Shown: positions 1 to 9,325, counted from the first letter of the stretch. The stretch: 64,000 nucleotides of DNA from Nesterenkonia cremea (GCF_014642675.1 NZ_BMIS01000004.1:186001-250000); one strand, 5' to 3'. Notes: generated by a model from the sequence alone, not told the origin. Numbers and translations are program-made.

Positions 1-240
1 GGGCTCCACAGCGACCTCCCGGACCGGAGCCTCCTCCTGGAGGTAGGCCAGCGGGGACTCATCGCCCATCAGGAAGGTTCCTCCGGCCAGCCCGATCATC
101 CGCAGATCCTCCGGAGCCCGGGCGGCCAGGGAACGGAGCAGCTCGGCGGAGGCGTCGGAGCCGGCGTCGTGATCGGTCCCGGACTCCGGGGCCGGCTCAG
201 CGGGGGAAGGACCGCGGGCGGGGCCGCAGCAGGCACTCAT
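1..240 (-). CDS. Formylglycine-generating enzyme (sulfatase-modifying factor), N-terminal part
   Basis: The gene runs off the left edge; 80 residues are visible from an ATG at 240. After a Pro/Ala-rich stretch it reads MIGLAGGTFLMGDESPLAYL followed by QEEAPVREVAVEP, the usual opening of the FGE-sulfatase fold. Enzymes of this family oxidise the active-site cysteine of CxPxR sulfatases to formylglycine. The gene starts 62 bp from a divergent choline sulfatase carrying a CSPSR motif, so that sulfatase is the likely substrate (inference). The catalytic cysteines lie outside the window. EgtB-like paralogues share this fold, but the neighbouring sulfatase favours the maturation enzyme. Confidence 0.82.
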   Translation of the reverse strand, partial: MSACCGPARGPSPAEPAPESGTDHDAGSDASAELLRSLAARAPEDLRMIGLAGGTFLMGDESPLAYLQEEAPVREVAVEP

Positions 241-302
241 GGATACAGCTCCTCAAAGTTTTCGCAGACCAAGAACCCGACAGCTTTCTGAAAGGTACTC
301 TC
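241..302. promoter_or_regulatory. Divergent intergenic region, FGE and choline sulfatase
   Basis: This 62-bp gap must hold the promoters or ribosome sites of both divergent genes. AAAGG at 291-295 can serve as the Shine-Dalgarno of the sulfatase. No clear operator palindrome is visible. Confidence 0.4.
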
Positions 303-1844
303 ATGAAACCACCGAACATCGTCGTCATCCAGGCGGACCAGATGGCAGCCCAGGCTCTGGGCGCCTACGGAGATGAGGCCGCTCAGACTCCCACCATGGA
401 TGAGCTGGCCCAGGAGGGCGCGGTCTTCGACCGGGCCTACTGCAACACTCCGCTGTGCTCGCCCTCCCGCGCCTCCATGATGACCGGCCAGATGCCCTCC
501 GAGCTGGGCTGCTACGACAACGGGGACGACTTCCCGTCCTCGGTGCCGACCTTCGCCCACCACCTGCGCAACGCCGGATATCACACGGCGCTGATCGGCC
601 GGATGCACTTCATCGGCCCCGATCAGCACCACGGCTTCGAGGAGCGGCTGACCACAGACGTCTACCCGGCTGACCTGGACATGGTCCCGGACTGGCACCT
701 GCCGCTGGATCAGAAGCTGCAGTGGTACCACGAGGCCGGCTCCGTCTTCGAGGCAGGCGTCTCCAAGGCCACTGTGCAGCAGGACTTCGACGACGAGGTG
801 GGCTTCCGCACTCTGCGCCACCTCAACGATCGCAAGCGCGCCGCCCAGGCCGCGGAGGCCCGCGGGGAGCAGGAGCAGCCCTTCCTGATGGTCACCAGCT
901 TCATCCACCCGCATGACCCCTACGAGCCGCCGCGCGAGCACTGGGACCGCTTCGCTGATGTGGAGATCCCGGCCCCCACGCACCCGGAGATCCCGAGCAT
1001 CGAGCAGGACCCGCACAGTCACCGGCTGCGCCAGATGAGCGGCTTCGACGTCAACGTTCCCTCCGAGGACGACGTGCGCCGGGCCCGCCGGGCCTACTAT
1101 GCGGCCGTCAGCTATATCGATGACCACATCGGTGCGGTCCGACGCCGGCTCGAGGAGCTGGACATGGCCGAGAACACGGTCATCGTGGTCACCTCCGACC
1201 ACGGCGACATGCTGGGCGAGAAGGGCCTCTGGTACAAGATGTCGCCCTACGAGCAGTCCGCCCGGGTGCCGCTGATCGTCTCCGGTCCGGAGCACCTGGT
1301 GCCCAAGGGCCGCTACGCCAACCCGGTGTCCCTGCTGGACCTGCTGCCCACGCTGCTGGAGCTGGGCGGCGCCCCGGAGACCGAGGTCTCCGGTCAGTCG
1401 GTGCTGGAGATCGCCCGTCAGGAGGCCGACGGCCGGATGGGCCCGCAGGACCGCGATGTGATCATCGAGTACCTGGCCGAGGGCACCCATAAGCCGCAGC
1501 TGACCCTGGTGCGCGGCCGGTACAAGTACATCGTCTGCCCGGGCGACCCGGACCAGCTCTTCGACCTGGACACCGACCCGGAGGAGCTTCACAACATCGC
1601 CGCTCAGCCCGAGCACGCTGAGACGGTGGCGCTGCTGCGCAAGGAGCTGGACTCCCGCTACGACCTCACCCAGCTGGAGGAGGACGTGCTGAAGTCCCAG
1701 GCCACCCGGCGCCTGGTGGCCGAGTCCCTGCAGCAGGGCACGGTGCGCCACTGGGACTTCAACCCGGAGCCCGAGCAGCGCTACGTCCGCGGCGACTTCT
1801 GGTCCGCCCTGGAGCACGGAAAGATCAAGGACACCAGCCGATGA
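303..1844 (+). CDS. betC: Choline sulfatase
   Basis: This is a type I alkaline-phosphatase-fold sulfatase of 513 residues that would hydrolyse choline-O-sulfate to choline and sulfate in the cytoplasm; no signal peptide is seen. It opens PNIVVIQADQMAAQALG, supplying metal ligands. The formylglycine site is Cys52-Ser-Pro-Ser-Arg, and TSDHGDMLGEKG near residue 300 is the second metal-binding motif. The C-terminal part resembles the choline-sulfatase C-terminal domain. Its neighbours are a divergent formylglycine-generating enzyme upstream and betA, betB and betT downstream, which fits the assignment. The stop overlaps the next gene by ATGA, suggesting translational coupling. Other aryl or alkyl sulfatases are possible from sequence alone. 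Confidence 0.88.
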   Translation: MKPPNIVVIQADQMAAQALGAYGDEAAQTPTMDELAQEGAVFDRAYCNTPLCSPSRASMMTGQMPSELGCYDNGDDFPSSVPTFAHHLRNAGYHTALIGRMHFIGPDQHHGFEERLTTDVYPADLDMVPDWHLPLDQKLQWYHEAGSVFEAGVSKATVQQDFDDEVGFRTLRHLNDRKRAAQAAEARGEQEQPFLMVTSFIHPHDPYEPPREHWDRFADVEIPAPTHPEIPSIEQDPHSHRLRQMSGFDVNVPSEDDVRRARRAYYAAVSYIDDHIGAVRRRLEELDMAENTVIVVTSDHGDMLGEKGLWYKMSPYEQSARVPLIVSGPEHLVPKGRYANPVSLLDLLPTLLELGGAPETEVSGQSVLEIARQEADGRMGPQDRDVIIEYLAEGTHKPQLTLVRGRYKYIVCPGDPDQLFDLDTDPEELHNIAAQPEHAETVALLRKELDSRYDLTQLEEDVLKSQATRRLVAESLQQGTVRHWDFNPEPEQRYVRGDFWSALEHGKIKDTSR

Positions 1845-2242
1845 GTGAGACACAGAGCTCACCCGGGTCCGGCCCGGGGAGCCGCGACGCCGCCTGGCGC
1901 CGGAAGGTCCTGGGTGGGGGAGAGGAGCCGGATCCCCGGTTCACCCTGGCCAATGAGCGGACCTTCCTCTCCTGGATCCGCACCTCACTCGCCCTGCTGG
2001 CCGGCGGGGTGGCGGTGGAGGCGCTCACCCAGGACCTCTTCGAGCCGACAGTGCGCACGCTGCTCTCTGTGCTGCTGCTGGTCCTGGGTGTGGCGCTCAG
2101 CGCCGGAGCCTTCTGGCGCTGGCTGAAGGTGGAGCGCAGCCTGCGCCGGCAGTCGGCGCTGCCGCTGCCGCTGATCGCCCCGCTGCTGGGCGCCGGCGTC
2201 GCGGTGATCTCTGCGCTGTTGATCTGGGCGATGCTGGCATGA
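1841..2242 (+). CDS. DUF202 (YidH-like) membrane protein
   Basis: A 133-residue protein starting inside the stop of the sulfatase gene (ATGA overlap). A basic N-terminus is followed by FTLANERTFLSWIRTSLALL, the signature of the DUF202 family, and then three hydrophobic segments at about residues 48-65, 75-95 and 110-132. Its function is not established. Because of the overlap it is probably co-translated with the sulfatase and a second DUF202 gene. Confidence 0.75.
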   Translation: MSETQSSPGSGPGSRDAAWRRKVLGGGEEPDPRFTLANERTFLSWIRTSLALLAGGVAVEALTQDLFEPTVRTLLSVLLLVLGVALSAGAFWRWLKVERSLRRQSALPLPLIAPLLGAGVAVISALLIWAMLA

Positions 2243-2243
2243 G

Positions 2244-2570
2244 GTGCGCCCGATGAGCAGAACCCATGCGGATCCCGGCCTGCAGCCCGAGCGCACGCTG
2301 CTGTCCTGGACCCGGACGCTGATGCTCATGCTTGTGGTGGGAGGGTTCTTCATCCGATGGGCCCCCTACTACGGTGCGGTGGTGCTGGGGCTCTTCGGAG
2401 CCGCAGCACTGGTGGCCGCCGGCGTCTGGGCGGGCCAGCGGCGTCGCTATGCGCTCGCCGACGCCGGCATCGCCGCTGAGCAGTACCCGCCGGCCGTGGG
2501 AGGGGCGCTGTCTCTCTCCCTGGCCGTGATGGGACTGGGCGGCGTCGCGCTGGTGCTGGTCCTTCTCTGA
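2244..2570 (+). CDS. DUF202 family membrane protein, second copy
   Basis: A 108-residue protein beginning at GTG 2244 (or ATG 2253), one base after the preceding stop. LQPERTLLSWTRTLMLMLVV is the DUF202 motif, followed by three membrane segments. Tandem small DUF202 genes of unequal length are common in actinobacteria and may form a heteromeric membrane assembly (inference). It ends 15 bp before a strong palindromic terminator. Confidence 0.7.
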   Translation: MRPMSRTHADPGLQPERTLLSWTRTLMLMLVVGGFFIRWAPYYGAVVLGLFGAAALVAAGVWAGQRRRYALADAGIAAEQYPPAVGGALSLSLAVMGLGGVALVLVLL

Positions 2571-2585
2571 AGGTCTCAGACACGA

Positions 2586-2625
2586 AGAGAGGGCCCCGGC
2601 AGGAATTCCTGCCGGGGCCCTCTCT
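2586..2625. terminator. Bidirectional terminator hairpin
   Basis: A perfect 40-bp palindrome with 20-bp arms centred on the EcoRI-like GAATTC. It lies between the plus-strand DUF202 genes and the convergent betA gene and can stop transcription from both sides. Confidence 0.8.
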
Positions 2626-2645
2626 CTGTCTGGAGGATCAGCCGA

Positions 2646-4220
2646 TCAGCTGTTGTCCTCCTTGATCAGGTCAGCGGCACGCTCACCGATCATCATGGTG
2701 GTGATGTTGGGGTTGACCGTCACCAGCTCCGGCATGACCGAGGCATCGGCCACACGCAGGCCCTTGACGCCCTTGACCCGCAGACGTGCGTCCAGCGGGG
2801 ACATGGTGTCGTCGTCGGCGCCCATCCGGACCGAGCCGGCCGGGTGGTAGACGGTGTTGTGGGTGCGGCGGCAGTAGTCGGCGATCTCTTCGTCGGTCTG
2901 CACGTCCTTGCCCGGATAGAGCTCCTCACCGGCCCACTCAGCCATCGCCGGCTGGGAGACGATCTCGCGGGCCAGTTTGATGCCGGCCACGGCCACGCGC
3001 ATGTCGTGGCCCTCCTCATCGGTGAAGTAGCGCGGGTCCACCATCGGCTTGTCCCGGTAGTCCTTGGAGCGCAGACGCACCGTGCCGCGGGACTTGGAGT
3101 GGGTGATGTTGGGGGTCAGCACGAAGGAGTTCTCGGAGGTCGGGTAGCCCTGACGCAGAGTGTGCATGTCGAAGGGCACCGAGCCGTAGTGCATCATCAG
3201 ATCCGGGCGGCCGGACTTGTCCTGCTGGCCGGTTCCCTCGAGGGTGTCGGCGAAGATGCCGATCTCCCAGAACTGGTAGCCCTCCTCGACCATCGGCTTC
3301 TTCGCGTCCCACCCGATGACGACCTCGGGGTGGTCCTGCAGGTGCTCACCCACACCGGGGGAGTCCACGCGGGCCTCGATGCCGTGCTCGGCCAGGTGGG
3401 CCTTCGGGCCGATGCCGGAGAGCATCAGCAGCTTGGGGGAGTCGATGGCGCCCGCGGAGAGGATGATCTCCTTGTTCGCGGTGACGGTGTGAGCTCTGCC
3501 GAAGGCGTTGGCCACCACGGAGACTCCGGTGGCGCGGTCGCCGTCGAAGATCACCTCGCGCACCCAGGTGTCGGTGAGGACGCTCAGGTTCTCCCGCTCC
3601 ATGATCGGGTGCAGGTAGGACACCGAGGAGGAGGAGCGGGTGCCGTCCTGCTTCCGGTTGACCTGGAAGAAGTTCGCGCCCTTGACCACGGTCTCGCCGG
3701 AGTTGAACTCCACGCGCGGGATGCCGGCCTGCTCGGCGGCGTCCAGGATGGCCACACCGCAGGGATCGTGCGGCGGGATGTTCATCAGCTCCACGGGGCC
3801 TTCCTTGCCGTGGTGCTCGCCGTCGTTCTCATTGGTCTCCAGGCGCTTGAGCAGCGGCCAGGCGTTCTCGGCGTTCCAACCGGTGGCGCCCATCTGCTCC
3901 CAGTCGTCCATGTCCTCCTTGGGAGGCCAGAAGGCGATGCAGGAGTTGTGGGAGGAGCAGCCGCCCAGGACCTTCGCACGCGCGTGGCGCATGAAAGAGT
4001 TGCCCTTCTCCTGGGGCTCCACGGGATAGTCCCAGTCGTAGCCGGACTCCAGCAGCTCCATCCAGCGGTTCAGCTGCAGGATGACGTCCTTGTCCTGATC
4101 GGTGGGGCCGGCCTCCAGCAGGGCCACGGTGACGCTGGGGTCCTCGGACAGGCGGGCGGCCGCAGCCGCACCGGCGGAGCCGCCGCCGACGATGACGTAG
4201 TCGTAGGTGTTCTCAGCCAA
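2646..4220 (-). CDS. betA: Choline dehydrogenase (GMC oxidoreductase)
   Basis: A 524-residue FAD enzyme of the glucose-methanol-choline family, expected to oxidise choline to betaine aldehyde. The N-terminus YDYVIVGGGSAGAAAAARLS is the FAD-binding GxGxxG fold. ARAKVLGGCSSHNSCI near residue 85 is the first GMC signature and ILSAGAIDSPKLLMLSGIGP near 250 the second. The C-terminal HPAGSVRMG and VNPNITTMMIGERAADLI carry the active-site His and Asn. The start is TTG, supported by AGAGGAGAT eight bases upstream. It lies 40 bp downstream of betB in the same direction, so it is probably the last gene of a betT-betB-betA run. Substrate is inferred from the neighbours. Confidence 0.88.
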   Translation of the reverse strand: MAENTYDYVIVGGGSAGAAAAARLSEDPSVTVALLEAGPTDQDKDVILQLNRWMELLESGYDWDYPVEPQEKGNSFMRHARAKVLGGCSSHNSCIAFWPPKEDMDDWEQMGATGWNAENAWPLLKRLETNENDGEHHGKEGPVELMNIPPHDPCGVAILDAAEQAGIPRVEFNSGETVVKGANFFQVNRKQDGTRSSSSVSYLHPIMERENLSVLTDTWVREVIFDGDRATGVSVVANAFGRAHTVTANKEIILSAGAIDSPKLLMLSGIGPKAHLAEHGIEARVDSPGVGEHLQDHPEVVIGWDAKKPMVEEGYQFWEIGIFADTLEGTGQQDKSGRPDLMMHYGSVPFDMHTLRQGYPTSENSFVLTPNITHSKSRGTVRLRSKDYRDKPMVDPRYFTDEEGHDMRVAVAGIKLAREIVSQPAMAEWAGEELYPGKDVQTDEEIADYCRRTHNTVYHPAGSVRMGADDDTMSPLDARLRVKGVKGLRVADASVMPELVTVNPNITTMMIGERAADLIKEDNS

Positions 4221-4260
4221 GGTTCAGATCTCCTCTGTCAGATGCTCGAAGATGCGGGTC

Positions 4261-5733
4261 TCAGTTGTCGGCGAACCAGCCGGAGACGGCGGGCTCAGTG
4301 TTCTCGTAGACGTGCTTGGCCTCGCGGTACTCCTCGAAGCCGATGTGGCCCAGCTCGCGGCCGAAGCCGGACTGCTTGAAGCCGCCCCACTCAGCCTGCG
4401 GCAGGTAGGGGTGGTAGTCGTTGATCCAGATGGTGCCGTGGCGCAGCTTGGAGCTGACGCGGTGGGCGGTGCCGCGGTTGGAGGTCCAGACCGCGCCGGC
4501 CAAGCCGTAGTTGGTGTCGTTGGCGGTTTCGACGGCCTCCTCCTCAGTGGTGAAGGTCTCCACGGTGATGACCGGGCCGAAGCCCTCCTCCACCACCACG
4601 TGCTGGCCGCGCTCGACGTTGTCCAGCACGGTGGGGGCGTAGAAGAAGCCGTCCTTGTGCTCATCGCCGCCGAAGTGGTGGCCGGTGCGCAGCACTGCGC
4701 CCTCGTCGATGCCTTTCTGGGTGTAGTTGTACACCTTCTCGCGGTGTTCTGCGGAGATCAGGGGGCCGGTCTCGGCGTTCTCGTCGAAGGGTCCGCCCAT
4801 GCGGATCTTCTCAGCGCGGCGGACCAGCTCGTCCACGAACTTCTCCTTGATGGACTCCTCGACGATCAGGCGGGTGCCTGCGGAGCAGACCAGGCCGGAG
4901 TCCAGGAAGCCGGCGTTGAGCGCGTTGTCCACCGCGGCGTCGAAGTCGGCGTCGGCGAAGACCACGTTGGGGTTCTTGCCGCCGAGCTCCAGGGCGACCT
5001 TCTTGATGGTCTGGGCGGCGGAGGCTGCGATCTTCCGGCCGGTGATCAGCCCACCGGTGAAGGAGACCATGTCAACGTCCTCGTGGGAGGACAGCGGGGC
5101 GCCGGCGGTGGCGCCGGGGCCGGTGATCAGGTTGGCCACACCTGCGGGCAGGCCGGCCTTCTCGAAGACGTCCATGATCAGCATGCCGGTGTGCGGGGTC
5201 AGCTCGGCGGGCTTCAGGATCAGGGAGTTGCCTGCGGCAAGTGCCGGGGCGAGCTTCCAGGCGGCCTGCAGCAGTGGGAAGTTCCAGGGGGTGATCAGAC
5301 CGCAGACGCCGACGGGTTCGTAGACGATCTTGGAGATGACGGTGGGATCGCCGGCGTCGACGATGCGGCCGGCGTCGGAGTCGGCCAGCTTCCCGAAGTG
5401 CTTGAAGCAGCCGATGATGTCGTCCATGTCGATCTGGGCCTCGACGAACCGCTTGCCGGTGTCCAGAGCCTCGGCGCGGGCGAACTCGTCCTTGCGGTCC
5501 TCGATGGCCTTGGCCACGCGCAGCAGGAACTCGCCGCGCTCGGCGGCGGGGGTGCCGGCCCAGACGCGGGAGTCGAAGGCCTTGCGGGCGGCGGCGATGG
5601 CGTTCAGAGTGTCCTGCTCGCCGGCCTCAGAGACCACAGCGACCTCGGTGCCGTCGGCGGGGCAGATGATGGTGCGGGTCTCGCCGCTGGCGGCAGGGAC
5701 CCACTGGCCGTCGATGTAGAGCGTGGCAGTCAT
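4261..5733 (-). CDS. betB: Betaine aldehyde dehydrogenase
   Basis: A 490-residue NAD(P)-dependent aldehyde dehydrogenase that would convert betaine aldehyde to glycine betaine. Visible residues are Asn151 in PWNFP, Glu249 in ALELGGKNP and the catalytic Cys283 in LVCSAGTR. A C-terminal FGREL and GFEEYREAKHVYEN stretch is typical of this branch. It is followed by betA after 40 bp and preceded by betT after about 110 bp. An ATG start with AAGGAG nearby is clear. Length is normal for the family. Confidence 0.88.
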   Translation of the reverse strand: MTATLYIDGQWVPAASGETRTIICPADGTEVAVVSEAGEQDTLNAIAAARKAFDSRVWAGTPAAERGEFLLRVAKAIEDRKDEFARAEALDTGKRFVEAQIDMDDIIGCFKHFGKLADSDAGRIVDAGDPTVISKIVYEPVGVCGLITPWNFPLLQAAWKLAPALAAGNSLILKPAELTPHTGMLIMDVFEKAGLPAGVANLITGPGATAGAPLSSHEDVDMVSFTGGLITGRKIAASAAQTIKKVALELGGKNPNVVFADADFDAAVDNALNAGFLDSGLVCSAGTRLIVEESIKEKFVDELVRRAEKIRMGGPFDENAETGPLISAEHREKVYNYTQKGIDEGAVLRTGHHFGGDEHKDGFFYAPTVLDNVERGQHVVVEEGFGPVITVETFTTEEEAVETANDTNYGLAGAVWTSNRGTAHRVSSKLRHGTIWINDYHPYLPQAEWGGFKQSGFGRELGHIGFEEYREAKHVYENTEPAVSGWFADN

Positions 5734-5765
5734 GAGAACTCCTTGACGTCTGATGTGAGGTGAGG

Positions 5766-5804
5766 CGGTGCCGGATCCAGCCTAGTCAGCGGGACCCGGC
5801 ACCG
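5766..5804. terminator. Hairpin between betT and betB
   Basis: CGGTGCCGG and CCGGCACCG form a 9-bp stem around a 21-nt loop. A second small hairpin, CGGCC-CGCA-GGCCG, follows at about 5809-5822. No T-tract is present, so this may attenuate rather than fully stop betT transcripts entering betB. Confidence 0.35.
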
Positions 5805-5842
5805 TAACGGCCCGCAGGCCGGGATCTGTGCGGGGCGGGTTC

Positions 5843-8008
5843 CTACTCGTGGTTCCCGCGGGTCCGGACGTGGTCCCAGTCGTTCGGGATCGCGCCGGTG
5901 TTCAGGGTGACGGAGCCGCCGCCGTCGGCGTCGCTCATGGTCAGCACTGCGAGGTGGCGCTCATAGGCGTCCAGCACATCGGAGATGACCTGCTCCTTGG
6001 TGTAGCCGAAGATGTCGTGGCCGGAGGATCCCGTGGCGGAGAAGACCTCCACCTGGTAGTAGGTCTCCTCGGCCGCATGCATCCGCAGAGCGAAGTTCGG
6101 CACCGAGTACTCGATCGGGTAGGCCTGATACTTGAACATGCCCTGCTCGCCGAAGTCGACATGCAGATCGATCTGCGGGATGTCGGTCTCCGGGACCAGG
6201 CCGCGTTCGCAGTACACCGAGGCGCCCTGCTTGGCCAGCTCGGCGGCGACCTCCTCCACCGCAGGCATGGCGGTGGACTCCATGTAGTCCGAGATCTCCT
6301 CGGCGGTGGGGTAGTGCATATGCCGGGCCAGACGACGCCGCCAACGGCCCGGTGCACCGGCGCCGGCCTCACCGATGCGCTCGGAGAGGGCGGAGGGCAG
6401 CGTGGCCTCCAGGGATTCGGCGTTGTACTTCTCCTGCCGCAGGGCTCGCCAGACGCTGACCATGAGCAGGTAGAGCACCAAGGAGAGCGGCAGTCCGATG
6501 ATGACTGCAGCCATCTGCAGGGAGTAGATGCCGTCCAGGGCCAGCATGACCAGGGTCAGGGCACCGATGATGACCGACCAGGTGATGCGCAGCCAGCTGG
6601 GGCCGTCGGAGGTGGTGTCCTTGGCCTTGGAGGTGAAGTTGGCCAGCACCAGGGAGCCGGAGTCGGCGGAGGTCACATAGAAGAGCATGCCCACCACGAC
6701 GGATACACCGATCACAAAGGTGGCTCCCGGGTACTCGGCGATCAGGGCGAAGAAGCCGGCGCCGTCGCCGTCCATGGCGTCATCCAGGCTGAGCCCACCG
6801 TCCATGATCTGACTGACGGTGGCATTGCCGAAGAAGGAGATCCACAGCGCGTTGAAGGCGAAGGGCACCAGCAGCACGCCGATGATGAACTGGCGCAGCG
6901 TGCGGCCGCGGGAGATGCGGGCCAGGAAGAGGCCCACGAAGAGTGCCCAGGCCATCCACCAGGTCCAGAAGAAGATGGTCCACCATTCCAGCCAGCCTTC
7001 GTCCACGATGGGCCCCTCGGCCTCATAGGCGAAGGTCTCCATGAGCATGCCGGGGAAGCGGGAGAAGAAGTCGCCCACGTTCTTGACCAGTGCGTTGAGC
7101 AGCTGGACAGTGTTGCCGGAGATCAGCACGTAGAGCATCAGCAGAATCGCAGCGAGGACGTTGAGCTCGGCCAAGCGGCGGATGCCCTTCTCCACACCGG
7201 AGACCGTAGAGATGGTCACCACGACCACGGCCAGGACGATCAGTGCGGCCTGGACGGCGAGTCCCACGGTCCAACCGAACATGATGTTCAGGCCGTAGGA
7301 GAGGAAGACCACGCCGATGCCGAGGCTGGTGGCGATGCCGAAGATGGTGCCCAGCACGGCGGCGATCTCGATGGTGTCGCCCGTGGCTCCGCGGGCTCGC
7401 TTGCCGATGATCGGGTAGAGAGCGCTGCGGATGCTCAGGGGCAGGTGGTAGCGGTAGGCGAAGAGGCCGAAGGCCATGCCGGTCAGGGCGTACATGGCCC
7501 AGCCGGGGATGCCGTAGTGGAACATCGTCCACAGGGCGGCCTCCTCGGCGGCGGCCAGGGACTCAGGCTCGATGTCCACGCCGGGGCCGACGAAGTAGTT
7601 GGTGGCCGGGCCGATCACGGAGAAGAACATCAGGTCCACGCCGATGCCGGCGGCGAAGAGCATGGAGGCCCAGGTGAAGAGGCTGAACTTCGGCTTGGAG
7701 TGATCGGGGCCGAGCTTGGTCTTGCCCACACGGGTGCAGGCCACCACCAGGACGAAGACAACGATGATCGCGGCGGTGAGGATGAAGTACCAGCCCAGGC
7801 GGGTGCTGAGCCAGTCGAAGGTGGTCTCAAGGGTGTTGTACGCGGTCTCCGGCTGGAGGGCCGCCCAGAGGGTGAACAGGACGATGGCCGCGGCAGAGAC
7901 GATGAAGACCGGCCAGTTGACCTTGGAGACGCCTGGGGCGCTCCGGCGGTTCGTCACCTGGGGAGTGTCTCCCTCAGGCGACTGCGAGTGATCCGTGGCG
8001 GATGCCAT
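5843..8008 (-). CDS. betT: BCCT-family choline/betaine transporter
   Basis: A 721-residue secondary transporter of the betaine-choline-carnitine family. It has about twelve hydrophobic segments between residues 25 and 540, with GIPGWAMYALTGMAFG matching the conserved Gly/Trp-rich region of TM4-5. WTIFFWTWWMAWALFVGLFL carries the family Trp-rich substrate site. A long hydrophilic C-terminal tail of about 180 residues is characteristic of BetT-type choline carriers and has been linked to osmotic sensing in that family. It heads the minus-strand bet genes, so choline is the likely substrate. The start is ATG at 8008 with GGAAGGAAA upstream. Confidence 0.87.
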   Translation of the reverse strand: MASATDHSQSPEGDTPQVTNRRSAPGVSKVNWPVFIVSAAAIVLFTLWAALQPETAYNTLETTFDWLSTRLGWYFILTAAIIVVFVLVVACTRVGKTKLGPDHSKPKFSLFTWASMLFAAGIGVDLMFFSVIGPATNYFVGPGVDIEPESLAAAEEAALWTMFHYGIPGWAMYALTGMAFGLFAYRYHLPLSIRSALYPIIGKRARGATGDTIEIAAVLGTIFGIATSLGIGVVFLSYGLNIMFGWTVGLAVQAALIVLAVVVVTISTVSGVEKGIRRLAELNVLAAILLMLYVLISGNTVQLLNALVKNVGDFFSRFPGMLMETFAYEAEGPIVDEGWLEWWTIFFWTWWMAWALFVGLFLARISRGRTLRQFIIGVLLVPFAFNALWISFFGNATVSQIMDGGLSLDDAMDGDGAGFFALIAEYPGATFVIGVSVVVGMLFYVTSADSGSLVLANFTSKAKDTTSDGPSWLRITWSVIIGALTLVMLALDGIYSLQMAAVIIGLPLSLVLYLLMVSVWRALRQEKYNAESLEATLPSALSERIGEAGAGAPGRWRRRLARHMHYPTAEEISDYMESTAMPAVEEVAAELAKQGASVYCERGLVPETDIPQIDLHVDFGEQGMFKYQAYPIEYSVPNFALRMHAAEETYYQVEVFSATGSSGHDIFGYTKEQVISDVLDAYERHLAVLTMSDADGGGSVTLNTGAIPNDWDHVRTRGNHE

Positions 8009-8195
8009 GAAGTCGTGTTTCCTTCCTCAGTGTCATGACCTAGCGATGTGATGCAAGCCCTTAATGTTTCGAACCTGCATGAGCATAGTCAGAAAAAGAC
8101 AAAAAGGGGAGTCTTGGTTGATCGGGGCAGGTCAGGGACGTCTGAGGGGCGGTGGGCTCGCTTCCCCTGCGCTGAGCGCGATAGGTTAGGTGACC
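8009..8195. promoter_or_regulatory. Divergent promoter region betT / ychF
   Basis: About 190 bp separates two divergent starts and must hold both promoters. It includes an A-rich stretch near 8090-8108 (AGAAAAAGACAAAAAGGGGA). I see no convincing inverted-repeat operator. Confidence 0.4.
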
Positions 8196-9275
8196 GTGGC
8201 ACTGACTATCGGAATCGTAGGACTCCCCAATGTGGGCAAGTCCACACTCTTCAATGCACTGACCCGCCAGACGATCCTGGCCGCGAACTACCCGTTCGCC
8301 ACGATTGAGCCCAATGTGGGCGTGGTGAATCTTCCGGACGAGCGGCTGGGCCGACTGGCTGAGATCTTCAGCTCCGAGCGCATCCTGCCGGCCACGGTGT
8401 CCTTCGTGGACATCGCTGGCATTGTCAAGGGCGCTTCCGAGGGCGAGGGTCTGGGCAACCAGTTCCTGGCGAATATCCGTGAGGCCCACGCGATCGCCCA
8501 GGTGGTGCGCGTCTTCGAGGACGACAATGTCATCCATGTGGACGGCAAGGTGGATCCGACCAGTGACATGGACACGATCGACACTGAGCTGATCCTGGCG
8601 GATATGCAGACCCTGGAGAATGCGATCCCCAAGCTGGAGAAGCAGGTCAAGGGCAAGAAGGCTGAGCAGTCCACGCTGGACGCGTACCTGGAGGCCCAGA
8701 AGGTCCTTGAGGACGGCCGGACGATCTTCTCGGCCAAGGCCTCTCTGGACATGGATGAGCTCAAGCAGCTTTCCCTGCTGACGGCCAAGCCCTTCATCTA
8801 CGTGTTCAATGCTGATGAGGGCGTGCTGGGCTCGGAGGAGAAGCAGGCCGAGCTGGCGGCGTCGGTGGCTCCCGCTCAGGCGGTGTTCCTGGACGCGAAG
8901 TTCGAGTCCGAGCTGGTCGACATGTCCGAGGAGGAGGCTGCCGAAATGCTCGAGATGAACGGGCAGGAGGAGTCCGGCCTGGATCAGCTGGCCCGAGTGG
9001 GCTTCGAGACCCTCGGGCTGCAGACTTACCTCACAGCGGGTCCCAAGGAGGCCCGCGCCTGGACCATCAACCAGGGCGACACTGCCCCCGAGGCTGCCGG
9101 AGTCATCCACACTGACTTCCAGAAGGGATTCATCAAGGCTGAGATCGTCAGCTTCGATGACCTCATCTCCGCCGGAACCATGGCTGAGGCTAAGGCCGCC
9201 GGCAGGGTCCGCATGGAGGGCAAGGAATACATCATGAAGGACGGCGACGTGGTGGAGTTCCGGTTCAACGTGTGA
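8196..9275 (+). CDS. ychF: Redox-regulated ATPase/GTPase YchF (Obg family)
   Basis: A housekeeping P-loop protein of about 360 residues that binds ribosomes and prefers ATP over GTP in studied homologues. The Walker A is [14 protein letters not shown] at the N-terminus, G2/G3 are in [20 protein letters not shown], and the C-terminal TGS domain has DVVEFRFNV at its end. GTG 8196 is chosen because it gives the family start [17 protein letters not shown] with AGG five bases upstream; GTG 8190 in the same frame is possible. It is unrelated in function to the bet genes. Confidence 0.95.
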   Translation: MALTIGIVGLPNVGKSTLFNALTRQTILAANYPFATIEPNVGVVNLPDERLGRLAEIFSSERILPATVSFVDIAGIVKGASEGEGLGNQFLANIREAHAIAQVVRVFEDDNVIHVDGKVDPTSDMDTIDTELILADMQTLENAIPKLEKQVKGKKAEQSTLDAYLEAQKVLEDGRTIFSAKASLDMDELKQLSLLTAKPFIYVFNADEGVLGSEEKQAELAASVAPAQAVFLDAKFESELVDMSEEEAAEMLEMNGQEESGLDQLARVGFETLGLQTYLTAGPKEARAWTINQGDTAPEAAGVIHTDFQKGFIKAEIVSFDDLISAGTMAEAKAAGRVRMEGKEYIMKDGDVVEFRFNV

Positions 9276-9290
9276 GGCCTCCGTGCAGTT

Positions 9291-9325
9291 AGAGCCCCGT
9301 CGATCCGCGTGATCGGCGGGGCTCT
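9291..9325 (+). terminator. Terminator after ychF
   Basis: AGAGCCCCG and CGGGGCTCT form a 9-bp stem with further CGAT/ATCG pairing inside, 16 bp after the ychF stop and followed by pyrimidine-rich CTGCTGTCT. Confidence 0.7.

Noticed and set aside
237-1862. A 541-residue minus-strand open frame opposite choline sulfatase
   Set aside because: Antisense to the sulfatase with its metal and formylglycine motifs; no family similarity.
5828-8038. A 736-residue plus-strand open frame opposite betT
   Set aside because: It is the shadow of the BCCT transporter gene; composition is rich in His, Gly and Gln and shows no domain.
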